From NCBI GenBank assembly GCA_023260815.1, contig JALQUE010000439.1, forward strand, positions 1-7,233: a stretch of 7,233 nt of DNA. Reading direction: 5' to 3'. This document shows positions 1-5,880 of this stretch, piece after piece (the first letter of the stretch is position 1; each line of letters opens with the position of its first letter). Position numbers and translations under genes: made by a program. The notes under the pieces are model-generated. The model was given only the letters and a program-made list of their open reading frames with translations. It was not told where the DNA came from and ran no database searches. The DNA is from Roseovarius sp. (lineage in GTDB: Bacteria; Pseudomonadota; Alphaproteobacteria; Rhodobacterales; Rhodobacteraceae).

Positions 1-16
1 GGGGCGCACACGCCCC
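1..16. terminator. Short GC-rich hairpin at the left edge, possible end of an upstream gene
   Basis: GGGCG-type arms GGGGCG (1-6) and CGCCCC (11-16) pair perfectly around a 4-nt CACA loop. The stem may extend left of the window. No T-tract follows on the plus strand; the next bases are a C-rich tract. It could be the stem of a terminator belonging to a gene outside the window, but without a U-run this is only a structural call. Confidence 0.25.
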
Positions 17-38
17 CTCCCCCTCCCCTTCCACCCCC
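13..38 (-). other. C-rich tract; G-quadruplex motif on the minus strand
   Basis: Four C-runs of 5, 5, 4 and 5 bases lie at 13-17, 19-23, 25-28 and 34-38. Read on the minus strand this is four G-runs with loops of 5, 1 and 1 nt, which meets the usual sequence rule for an intramolecular G-quadruplex. It lies about 160 bp upstream of the beta-helix gene. Whether it folds or has a role is unknown. Confidence 0.35.
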
Positions 39-55
39 TGTTCAGAGGCATCCCC

Positions 56-96
56 CACCGTCACGGTGCTGTCGGGGAGCGTTAACCCTTTGTTTG
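56..96 (+). promoter_or_regulatory. Upstream region of the beta-helix gene: short palindrome and TTAACC element
   Basis: CACCGT (56-61) and ACGGTG (63-68) form a perfect 13-bp palindrome around C62, suitable for a dimeric repressor or a tiny hairpin. At 82-96 TTAA is followed after 7 nt by TTTG. The left half matches a CtrA half-site (TTAACC) but the right half has two mismatches. No convincing -35/-10 pair was seen. Operator or promoter use is inferred from position only. Confidence 0.2.
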
Positions 97-198
97 GTAT
101 CTCCGCCCCGGTGATCCGGCGCCATGCGGCGCGCGGGGCAAGCAGAGCAACATGGGACATCGGGGGCGCGCGCGACCCCGGAGCGGAAAGGGATCTGG

Positions 199-2493
199 AT
201 GAACAAGGCAATCACCGACGGGGTCGTCTTCATGCCGCCTGCCTTCGAGGCGGGCTTGGATATGTGGTCAAGCGGCGACGGGACGCCGGGCGCGGACAGC
301 TATGCGGACAGCGTCCTTGCGGCCTTCGTGCCTGCGGATCAGGATTTTGGCGGCGCGCTGGAGTTGGTGAAGGCCGAGAACGTGCAAAAGCTGCGCCACA
401 TGGGCGAAACGCCGTTGCTGCCGGGCTGTTATCTGCAGGTGCGCGCGCGGGTGAAGGCCATGGGCGGCCCCCTGCCCGGCGTGCGCATCGCGGCATGGCC
501 CGGCGGCGCGGGCGGGGCACCGGTGCCCGGCCTGCCCCAGACCGGCCCGCAAGTCAGCCTGACGGCCTATGGCGAGGTGGTCGAGATCAGCGCCATCATC
601 GGACCCGGCACCCGCAACGGCGTGACACTGGCCTGGGGCAGATCGGCGCTTTATGCGCATATCGGGCTGGACCTGACCGGACCGAATGGCGGGATCGTGC
701 GGATCGACGATATCGAGGTCGAGGATGTCACCCGGTTTTTCCTGCGCGACATGCTGAGCGTGGTGGATGTGCGCGATTACGGCGCCGTGGGCGACGGGAC
801 GGCCGATGACAGCGCCGCGTTCGAGGCCGCCGACGCCGATGCGCAGGGCCGGGAAGTCCTGGTACCTGCCGGCATATACCGGCTGGCCGACAGTGTGACC
901 TTCCAGAACCGCGTCCAGTTCGAGGGCCGGGTCGAGATGCCCGAGGACAAGATCCTTGCGCTGACCAAGAATTTCGACCTGCCCAGCTATATCGACGCGT
1001 TTGGCGACGATGAAGAATTGGCGTTCAAGAAGGCGTTTCAGGCGCTTCTGAACACGGCCGGGCACGAGTCGCTTGATCTGGGCGGGCGGCTGGTGGGCAT
1101 CCGCGCCCCGATCGACATGCAGGCTGCGGTGGCGAACCGCACCTTCTACAATCAGCGGCGGGTGATCCGGAACGGCCAGTTTTCAGTGTTTCCCGGCCCG
1201 GCATGGGACACCGAGGTGGTCACCTCTCAGGCCAGCTATGCGCCGGGCGACCCCAAGCGGCTGACCAATGTGCAGAACGTGGCCAATATCCCCGTTGGCG
1301 CGTTGATCGAGGGCAATGGCGTGGGGCGCGAGGTCTATGTGCGGGCGCGCAACATCGCGGCGCAGACGCTGGAGATCAGCGCGCCGCTATACGACGCCGA
1401 CGGCGCGCAGGTGTTTACCTTCCGGCGGTTCAAATACATCCTCGACTTCAGCGGGTTCGCAGATCTGGGCCGCATGACCCTGTCGGATATCGAGTTTCAG
1501 TGCAGCGGCGAATGCAGCGCCATCCTGTTGCCGCCGCAAGGCAGCGCCTTTGCGTTGCGCGATTGCTTTATCACCCGGCCCAAGGATCGCGGCATCACCA
1601 GCCATGGCGAGGGCTGCCAGGGCATGTTGATCGACCGCTGTCAGTTCCTGTCGAACGAAAGCCCGCTGGCGGCGATCGAGAGGCAGTCCATCGGGTTGAA
1701 CACCAACGCCAATGACGTGAAGCTGCGCAACAACCGCGCGGTGCATTTCCGGCATTTCGCGGTGATCGGCGGATCAAGCAGCATCATCCTCGGGAATCAC
1801 TGGTTTCAGGGCGACACGTTGCAGAATTCCCCAAGGCTGGCGGGGCTGGTGCTGACGCGGACCAACAACCGCGGCACGGTGACCGGCAACTATGTCGACA
1901 ACAGTTATATCGAATGGGGCAATGAACACGATCAGGCGCCTGAATTCGCGTCGGAATTCTCGTTCAGCCAGCTGACGATCACCGGGAACACCTTTTTGGC
2001 CAGTCAGGTGCCGCCTTGGTTCAGCTATCTGGTGGTCAAGCCCTATGGCGCCGGGCATTTCCTGAACGGGCTGACGGTAACGGGCAATTCGTTCCGCATC
2101 ATCGGCGATCCGGTGGACCGGGTGGAACGGGTCGACACCAGCTTTGCCAGTCTGGATTACAACCGTTTCGCCAATGTCACCTTCCGCGACAACATGTTCA
2201 ACAACGTGGATCAGCCATCCGCCAGCCCGGTGACGATCGAACATACCGAAGCCAGCCCGTCACAGGCGTGGGTGGTGGCGGCGGATGCCAAGCTGCCGTT
2301 CAACGGCTGGGCGCAGACGGTCGAGGCGGTGACCGCCGCTGGCCCCCTGCGGCGGGCCGATGGGTCGATCTATTATGGGGCGCCCTATTATCAGGCCAAG
2401 CAGGGGCCGAATGTCGATCAGGTGACCTTGCGATGGGAAACCCCGGTGCAAGGCACGGCGATGGTGACGGTGCGGATCGACGATCCGTTCTGA
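199..2493 (+). CDS. Pectate-lyase-3 type right-handed beta-helix protein, possible phage/GTA-like spike
   Basis: The protein has 764 residues. ATG 199 is preferred over ATG 124 because it has an AAAGGGA ribosome site at a normal distance and the 25 extra residues look non-native. Residues 1-185 form an N-terminal beta-rich, carbohydrate-binding-like region with no signal peptide or membrane segment. A Pectate_lyase_3 signature begins at about D190 (DVRDYGAVGDGTADD, 190-204), the usual entry to a beta-helix related to glycoside hydrolase family 28. Helix rungs recur as TVTGN (560-564), TITGNTF (593-599), TVTGNSF (626-632) and TFRDNMF (661-667). The C-terminus is a beta-rich cap. Related proteins in Rhodobacteraceae are annotated 'glycosyl hydrolase family 28-related'. 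From memory, one such protein (GhsB) is a capsule-binding head spike of the Rhodobacter capsulatus gene transfer agent, encoded beside a DUF2793 protein. Lack of export signal fits a virion spike, but a catalytic role cannot be excluded, and no catalytic residues were assigned. Confidence 0.85.
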   Translation: MNKAITDGVVFMPPAFEAGLDMWSSGDGTPGADSYADSVLAAFVPADQDFGGALELVKAENVQKLRHMGETPLLPGCYLQVRARVKAMGGPLPGVRIAAWPGGAGGAPVPGLPQTGPQVSLTAYGEVVEISAIIGPGTRNGVTLAWGRSALYAHIGLDLTGPNGGIVRIDDIEVEDVTRFFLRDMLSVVDVRDYGAVGDGTADDSAAFEAADADAQGREVLVPAGIYRLADSVTFQNRVQFEGRVEMPEDKILALTKNFDLPSYIDAFGDDEELAFKKAFQALLNTAGHESLDLGGRLVGIRAPIDMQAAVANRTFYNQRRVIRNGQFSVFPGPAWDTEVVTSQASYAPGDPKRLTNVQNVANIPVGALIEGNGVGREVYVRARNIAAQTLEISAPLYDADGAQVFTFRRFKYILDFSGFADLGRMTLSDIEFQCSGECSAILLPPQGSAFALRDCFITRPKDRGITSHGEGCQGMLIDRCQFLSNESPLAAIERQSIGLNTNANDVKLRNNRAVHFRHFAVIGGSSSIILGNHWFQGDTLQNSPRLAGLVLTRTNNRGTVTGNYVDNSYIEWGNEHDQAPEFASEFSFSQLTITGNTFLASQVPPWFSYLVVKPYGAGHFLNGLTVTGNSFRIIGDPVDRVERVDTSFASLDYNRFANVTFRDNMFNNVDQPSASPVTIEHTEASPSQAWVVAADAKLPFNGWAQTVEAVTAAGPLRRADGSIYYGAPYYQAKQGPNVDQVTLRWETPVQGTAMVTVRIDDPF

Positions 2494-2499
2494 GCCGCG

Positions 2500-3156
2500 T
2501 CAGAAGCTGTGCCAGAGCGCCACTTTCGCGGCCAGTGAAGCGCTGTTGACGATCCCCGCCGTCACCCCGATTTCGAGGTGGCGGCCGGGCGCCGCCCGGA
2601 TCACCCAACTGGGGGCGATATTGACATAGGCGTCGCCATAGGCGGGGATGCCGGCCTGAAGCTGCAGGATCGCGCGGGTCTTGCGCCATGTCTCGATCCC
2701 CAAGGTGAGATCGGTTTCGAAATCGGCGTCATATGCGCCGTTGAGCAGGTTTTGAAAGATCAGCGCGCGCGTATCGAGCGTGATCCAGCCGGGCCGTCCC
2801 GACAGGTTGAAGCCGCGCCCGAAGGAAAAGCCGGGCCGGATCACGGATCGGTCCCGCACCACCCCCAAGCCCATGTCGAGCGCCAGTCGCATACCGCCCG
2901 GCGCCTGTCCGAAGGGAAGGCGGGCGAAAACCAAGGTCTTTTGCATGTCGCCCCGGTGCCCCCCCAGATCCAGTCCCAGCGTCAGGCGGTCGGTCCAGCC
3001 ATGTTCGGCATAGAGGCTGACCAGCCCACGGCCCTGATCCAACGGGGTCTCGACCGAGACCGACAAGAACGTCTCGCCCTTGGCGCGGGGCCACGGGCCG
3101 GCCTGCGCCTGAGCGGCAAGCCAGAGCACAAGCCCTGCAAGAACCAGCAAGCGCAT
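2500..3156 (-). CDS. Outer-membrane beta-barrel-like protein of unknown function
   Basis: The protein has 218 residues when started at ATG 3156. A GTG at 3159 is directly in front, but the GGAGG ribosome site (complement of 3164-3168) sits 7 nt from the ATG and only 4 nt from the GTG. Residues 1-19 are a clear Sec signal peptide (MRLLVLAGLVLWLAAQAQA) with probable cleavage before GPW. The rest alternates polar and hydrophobic residues in beta-strand fashion (for example SVSVETPL, RLTLGLDLGG, MRLALDMGLG, ITLDTRALIF). It ends in Phe (VALWHSF), the typical terminal residue recognised by the Bam outer-membrane assembly machinery. Localisation is therefore reasonably supported, while function is not. 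Its stop lies 6 bp from the stop of the converging beta-helix gene. A CtrA-like box lies 37-51 nt upstream of its start. I do not recognise a named family. Confidence 0.8.
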   Translation of the reverse strand: MRLLVLAGLVLWLAAQAQAGPWPRAKGETFLSVSVETPLDQGRGLVSLYAEHGWTDRLTLGLDLGGHRGDMQKTLVFARLPFGQAPGGMRLALDMGLGVVRDRSVIRPGFSFGRGFNLSGRPGWITLDTRALIFQNLLNGAYDADFETDLTLGIETWRKTRAILQLQAGIPAYGDAYVNIAPSWVIRAAPGRHLEIGVTAGIVNSASLAAKVALWHSF

Positions 3157-3192
3157 CACCTCACCTCCGCCGGCAAGGATCGTTCATCTTGG

Positions 3193-3207
3193 TAAACGAC
3201 AGGTTAA
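3193..3207 (-). promoter_or_regulatory. Near-consensus CtrA box upstream of the outer-membrane protein gene
   Basis: On the minus strand the sequence is TTAA-CCTGTCG-TTTA, one base away from the CtrA consensus TTAA-N7-TTAA. It ends 37 nt upstream of ATG 3156, a plausible place for a promoter element. It could equally act on the divergent gene at 3328. A short A/T-rich motif can occur by chance, so binding is inferred. Confidence 0.35.
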
Positions 3208-3225
3208 CATGTGCGGGCCTCGGCT

Positions 3226-3268
3226 GGGCGGGGCGGGTCTGGGCGGGTCTGGGCGGGGCGGGTCTGGG
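3226..3268 (+). repeat. GGGCGGGTCT repeat cluster with nine G-runs (G-quadruplex potential)
   Basis: A 10-bp unit GGGCGGGTCT occurs at 3231-3240, 3241-3250 and 3256-3265. The first and third copies carry an extra GGGCG in front (3226-3230, 3251-3255), giving a 15-10-15 arrangement. The block contains nine runs of three or four G (starting at 3226, 3230, 3235, 3241, 3245, 3251, 3255, 3260 and 3266) separated by loops of only 1 or 3 nt, with one more GGG at 3215-3217. This meets the rule for two adjacent quadruplexes. It lies between divergent genes, 60 nt before ATG 3328, so it could act in DNA or in the 5' leader of that mRNA. Confidence 0.7.
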
Positions 3269-3327
3269 AAAGAATTTGCCCCAAGCGCCGAGAATGGTAG
3301 GATGGTGGCCCAAGACGGAGCCGAGCC

Positions 3328-3648
3328 ATGCCGAAGATCGAACAGACCGCAACCTGCCAGACGGTGATCACCACCTTCGAGATGTCGCCCGGCACCTGTC
3401 AGGACCTGATGGATGAATTGACCGAAGCCTACGAGCAATTCATCTCGAAGCAGAAGGGCTTTGTCGCGGCGGGGCTGCATGTGAACGACGCGCAGACCCG
3501 GATTGCCAATTACTCGCAATGGGAGCGTCGAGAGGATTTTCTGGCCATGCTGCGCAGCGACGAGATGCGCCGCCGCAACCGGCGCATCAACGAGCTGTGC
3601 CGCAGCTTTGAGCCGGTGATGTATGATGTGGCGGCGACATTCGGGTGA
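3328..3648 (+). CDS. Antibiotic biosynthesis monooxygenase (ABM)-like domain protein
   Basis: The protein has 106 residues, the usual size of a single ABM domain (ferredoxin-like alpha+beta barrel, normally a dimer). The pattern fits: a first strand (TCQTVITTFEMSP), a long helix containing LMDELTEAYEQFISKQKGFVAAGLHV, a middle strand with RIANYSQWERREDF, and a helix from about residue 70. ABM proteins include quinone-forming monooxygenases, haem-degrading enzymes and many with no known reaction, and no residue here identifies a substrate. The W-x-x-x-x-x-F pattern (WERREDF) is common in the family. ATG 3328 has a CGGAG ribosome site 7 nt upstream. Its stop overlaps the start of the DUF5665 gene, implying co-translation. 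There is no signal peptide, so it is cytoplasmic. Confidence 0.75.
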   Translation: MPKIEQTATCQTVITTFEMSPGTCQDLMDELTEAYEQFISKQKGFVAAGLHVNDAQTRIANYSQWERREDFLAMLRSDEMRRRNRRINELCRSFEPVMYDVAATFG

Positions 3649-3974
3649 GACTGGGTAATCAGGGCCAGGACAGCCGCACGGACACGGACGATACCGCAGC
3701 CATGGCGCAGGAGATGCGCGCGCTGCGTGATGAGGTCCGTCAATTGAACGCGCACCGTTTCGTGCGCCTCCACAATTCGATCCCGCGGCTTCTGGCGTTC
3801 AACTTCGCGCGCGGTCTGGCGTTTGGACTGGGCACGGTGCTGGGGGCGTCGGTCCTGTTGTCGGCGGTGGCGTGGTCGCTGGCGCAAGTGGAATTCCTGC
3901 CGATCATCGGGGAATGGGTGTCGGAAATCGCGCGCCAGATGGAGGATGCCGCCGGGCAATCCGGGGCGCGCTGA
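3645..3974 (+). CDS. DUF5665-family small membrane protein
   Basis: The protein has 109 residues. GTG 3645 overlaps the TGA of the preceding gene (GTGA), the arrangement expected for translational coupling. ATG 3702 is an alternative start that would remove 19 mostly polar residues, and neither start has a strong ribosome site. Residues 20-40 form an amphipathic helix (MAQEMRALRDEVRQLNAHRF). A conserved basic/polar stretch LHNSIPRLLAFNFARGLAFG leads into a single hydrophobic segment at about 57-81. The LPIIGEWV motif at 85-92 follows the membrane segment. This G-rich entry followed by a P-x-x-G motif is what I associate with DUF5665 proteins, whose function is unknown. It is likely an inner-membrane protein. 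Its neighbours (ABM protein, Usp) suggest stress or redox, but only by association. Confidence 0.7.
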   Translation: MRLGNQGQDSRTDTDDTAAMAQEMRALRDEVRQLNAHRFVRLHNSIPRLLAFNFARGLAFGLGTVLGASVLLSAVAWSLAQVEFLPIIGEWVSEIARQMEDAAGQSGAR

Positions 3975-3998
3975 TGATCGCGGGCTGACCTGTGTCAA

Positions 3999-4022
3999 TG
4001 TCAGGACCGCGCCGACCTGACA
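3999..4022. promoter_or_regulatory. Inverted repeat upstream of the universal stress gene
   Basis: TGTCAGG (3999-4005) and CCTGACA (4016-4022) are perfect 7-bp inverted arms separated by 10 nt. A third related half (CTGACCTG, 3985-3992) lies just upstream. The repeat ends 32 nt before ATG 4055, a typical operator position. It does not match the FNR-type consensus TTGAT-N4-ATCAA that often controls such genes. It could also be a leader hairpin. Confidence 0.3.
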
Positions 4023-4054
4023 GTATGGGACCGAACCGAAAGCAGGAGGACCCC

Positions 4055-4462
4055 ATGTACAAGAACATTCTGGTGCCGATTTCGTTTGATGAGGACCGCG
4101 ATGCGGCGGGCGCGATCGACGTGGCCCGCACGCTGGCTGGCAAGGACGGCAAGATCAAGCTGATCCACGTGATCGAAGACATTCCCGGCTATGCGATCAC
4201 CTATGTGCCCAACACCTACCTTGTCGAAAGCCGTCAGGCGGTCGAGGCCGAGCTGGCTGAGATGGCGGCCGAGCTGGAGAACGGCGCGTTCGAGGTGATC
4301 ACCGGCCATTCGGGGCGCACGATCGTGGATTACGCCGAAAAAGACGGCGCCGACTGCATCGTGATCGCAAGCCACCGGCCCGGAATGTCCAACCTTCTGC
4401 TGGGCAGCACCGCGACACAAGTCGTGCGCCATGCCAATTGCGCGGTGCATGTGATCCGCTAG
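4055..4462 (+). CDS. UspF-like universal stress protein
   Basis: The protein has 135 residues, the normal length of a one-domain universal stress protein. ATG 4055 follows a very strong ribosome site AGGAGGA (4044-4050), and the first residues MYKNILVPISFDED match the family's opening strand. The nucleotide-binding loop near the C-terminus reads IASHRPGMSNLLLGST, then VVRHANCAVHVIR. This is the ASHRP...LLGS version found in E. coli UspF, not the classical G-x2-G-x9-G(S/T) loop, so ATP or AMP binding is likely but not certain. Such proteins form cytoplasmic dimers that respond to starvation, oxygen limitation or other stress. The gene is 31 nt ahead of the MntP-like gene, probably in one transcript. 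The inverted repeat at 3999-4022 may control it. Confidence 0.92.
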   Translation: MYKNILVPISFDEDRDAAGAIDVARTLAGKDGKIKLIHVIEDIPGYAITYVPNTYLVESRQAVEAELAEMAAELENGAFEVITGHSGRTIVDYAEKDGADCIVIASHRPGMSNLLLGSTATQVVRHANCAVHVIR

Positions 4463-4493
4463 GAGTTGCGAGCAAACCGGAGCGGCAAGGGCC

Positions 4494-5042
4494 ATGTCCG
4501 GTCTGCTGCCCCAGTTGATACTGGTCGGCGTGGCGATTGCCGCGAACAATCTGGCGGTGTCGCCGGCGCTTGGCGCGATGGCGCCCAAGGCGGTATGGCC
4601 GCGCATCCTGATGGTCTTTGCCCTGTTCGAGTTCGGGGTGCCACTGGCAGGGGCGTGGCTGGGCCGACATCTGGCGGGGATGGTCGCGGATCATGCGGCA
4701 TGGCTGGGGCCGGCCTGCCTGATCGGGTTGGGTGCGGCGACCATCGCGATCACAAGGCGCGATGGTCCGGATCGTGACCGGCTGGCGCGCAGCCTGACGG
4801 GATGGGGCGCGCTGATGGCGCTGGCTGCGGGATTGTCGGCGGACAATCTGCTGGTCGGGGTTAGCATGGGCCTGAGCGGGTTGCCCCCACTGGCCCTGGC
4901 GGGCACAATCGTCGCCTTCTCGGTCAGTTTTGCCTGGGTGGGGCTTGCGGCGGGACGGACGGCCACGCGAAACTGGGGCCGTGCCGCGGCCATCGGCAGC
5001 GGGCTGATACTGATGGGTCTGGGGATTGCGGGCCTGACCTGA
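4494..5042 (+). CDS. MntP-type putative manganese efflux membrane protein, atypical
   Basis: The protein has 182 residues with six predicted membrane segments (about 4-26, 37-57, 67-86, 101-123, 131-152 and 162-181), matching the size and duplicated three-plus-three layout of MntP (Pfam Mntp). The second half has the family motif GLSADNLLVGVSMGL, with D117 where MntP has its fourth-helix Asp. The corresponding first-helix motif reads AIAANNLAVS, so N18 stands where E. coli MntP has Asp16. E46 in helix 2 is retained. Loss of one acidic metal ligand might change ion choice or transport, so manganese export is inferred from family only. ATG 4494 has a GGCAAGG-type weak ribosome site; close spacing to the usp gene suggests an operon. 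No riboswitch fits in the 31-nt gap. A long hairpin follows the stop. Confidence 0.75.
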   Translation: MSGLLPQLILVGVAIAANNLAVSPALGAMAPKAVWPRILMVFALFEFGVPLAGAWLGRHLAGMVADHAAWLGPACLIGLGAATIAITRRDGPDRDRLARSLTGWGALMALAAGLSADNLLVGVSMGLSGLPPLALAGTIVAFSVSFAWVGLAAGRTATRNWGRAAAIGSGLILMGLGIAGLT

Positions 5043-5045
5043 AGC

Positions 5046-5084
5046 GGTCCGCCTTTCACCTGAGGCATCCGCCGAAGGCGGACC
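5046..5084. terminator. Perfect 10-bp stem hairpin downstream of the mntP-like gene
   Basis: GGTCCGCCTT (5046-5055) pairs perfectly with AAGGCGGACC (5075-5084) around a 19-nt loop, starting three bases after the stop codon. A smaller alternative hairpin CCGCC-GAA-GGCGG (5069-5081) uses part of the same right arm. No U-run follows on either strand, so it may stabilise the mRNA 3' end or act as a weak or factor-assisted terminator separating the operon from the rhodanese gene. Confidence 0.45.
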
Positions 5085-5095
5085 ATGTGCAACGA

Positions 5096-5124
5096 TTGAC
5101 CGAAGCACTGCATGTCGCAAAAAT
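5096..5124 (+). promoter_or_regulatory. Sigma-70-like promoter for the rhodanese gene
   Basis: TTGACC (5096-5101) matches 5 of 6 bases of the -35 consensus. After exactly 17 nt comes AAAAAT (5119-5124), 4 of 6 against TATAAT. It lies downstream of the hairpin and about 90 nt upstream of ATG 5213, implying a leader of roughly 80 nt. This supports separate transcription from the mntP-like gene. Confidence 0.4.
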
Positions 5125-5212
5125 CTGTGATCAAGGGTTTTCGCGCGATGCTTCCGGCCCTGTGAGCACACAAGGCCAGATGCGATTTGAAGAGAGAAAG
5201 AAAGGGACTTTC

Positions 5213-5809
5213 ATGCGACCAACCTTATTTGCGATATGCCTTGGACTTGTGGGCCTGACGGGGGTGCCGGCACTGGCACAGGACGCGGTCAATATCCGGC
5301 CCGATATCGGCGAAGTAGTGGTCGAGACGCCGAACGGACCCGTCACGATTGACCGCATTCAGGACCCCACACACGAGATCACTGGCGAATGGGCGCGCAC
5401 CTCGCGGCCCTGCCCGCCGTTCTGCATCCAGCCGATGACGCCCGCGCCGGGCGTGACCACGATCGGTGAGCTGGAGTTGCTGGACATGCTGGCCGACTCG
5501 GAGGCCATCGTGATCGACAGCCGCACGCCCGACTGGTTTCAGGGCGGCACGATCCCCGGCGCGGTCAACATCCCCTACACGCAGGTGGTGGACATGCTGG
5601 GCGAGTTGGGCTGCGCCATCGATTTTGACGGTTGGGACTGCGGCGACGCACGGCCCGTCGCGCTGTTCTGCAACGGCTTGTGGTGCGGGCAAAGCCCCTC
5701 GGCGATCCGCGCGATGATCGCGGAGGGATACCCGGCGGACCGGATTTTCTATTATCGCGGCGGGATGCAAAGCTGGCGGGTGCTGGGCCTTTCGGTCACA
5801 GGGGGCTGA
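5213..5809 (+). CDS. Exported cysteine-rich rhodanese-like protein
   Basis: The protein has 198 residues. ATG 5213 is chosen over the upstream ATG 5087 because a Sec signal peptide starts there (MRPTLFAICLGLVGLTGVPALA, cleaved before QDA) and a purine-rich AAAGGGA lies just upstream. Residues 24-90 are a family-specific region with C67-P-P-F-C71. The rhodanese fold follows: AIVIDSRTPDWFQGG then IPGAVNIPYTQ, and near the end IFYYRGGMQSW. The active-site loop is VALFCNGLWCGQSPSAIRAM, with C153 as probable catalytic cysteine and C158 five residues later. This differs from the usual C-x4-R-S loop and recalls periplasmic 'CXXCW' proteins linked to PQQ-dependent oxidation. C134 and C143 give six cysteines in total. 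It may carry sulfur or handle thiols or disulfides in the periplasm; the substrate is unknown. Confidence 0.85.
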   Translation: MRPTLFAICLGLVGLTGVPALAQDAVNIRPDIGEVVVETPNGPVTIDRIQDPTHEITGEWARTSRPCPPFCIQPMTPAPGVTTIGELELLDMLADSEAIVIDSRTPDWFQGGTIPGAVNIPYTQVVDMLGELGCAIDFDGWDCGDARPVALFCNGLWCGQSPSAIRAMIAEGYPADRIFYYRGGMQSWRVLGLSVTGG

Positions 5810-5880
5810 TCGCCTCTTGAGAGCGGCCAGGGGCGACACCACATGAGATGCGTCTAAGGTTCAATGAGGAGATGACGCGA

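Noticed and set aside
124..198. Upstream ATG 124 as the start of the beta-helix protein
   Set aside because: There is no ribosome site, and the extra 25 residues are Arg/Gly/Ala-rich and unlike the family start at MNKAITDG.
268..1065. Long open frame on the minus strand (265 codons) inside the beta-helix gene
   Set aside because: It runs antisense to a protein with clear domain motifs, has no recognisable motif and is explained by high GC at third positions.
2578..3195. Plus-strand open frame of 205 codons opposite the outer-membrane protein
   Set aside because: The minus-strand protein has a signal peptide, ribosome site and terminal Phe; the plus-strand product is low-complexity and lacks a ribosome site.
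3226..3268. CRISPR array
   Set aside because: The units are directly adjacent with no unique spacers and are only 10-15 bp long.
4299..5171. Minus-strand open frame of 290 codons across usp and the mntP-like gene
   Set aside because: Its product is rich in Arg, Pro, Gln and His, typical of an antisense shadow, and it covers two genes with strong family matches.
5087..5212. N-terminal extension of the rhodanese protein from ATG 5087
   Set aside because: It would bury the signal peptide behind 42 residues, overlaps the predicted promoter, and has no ribosome site.
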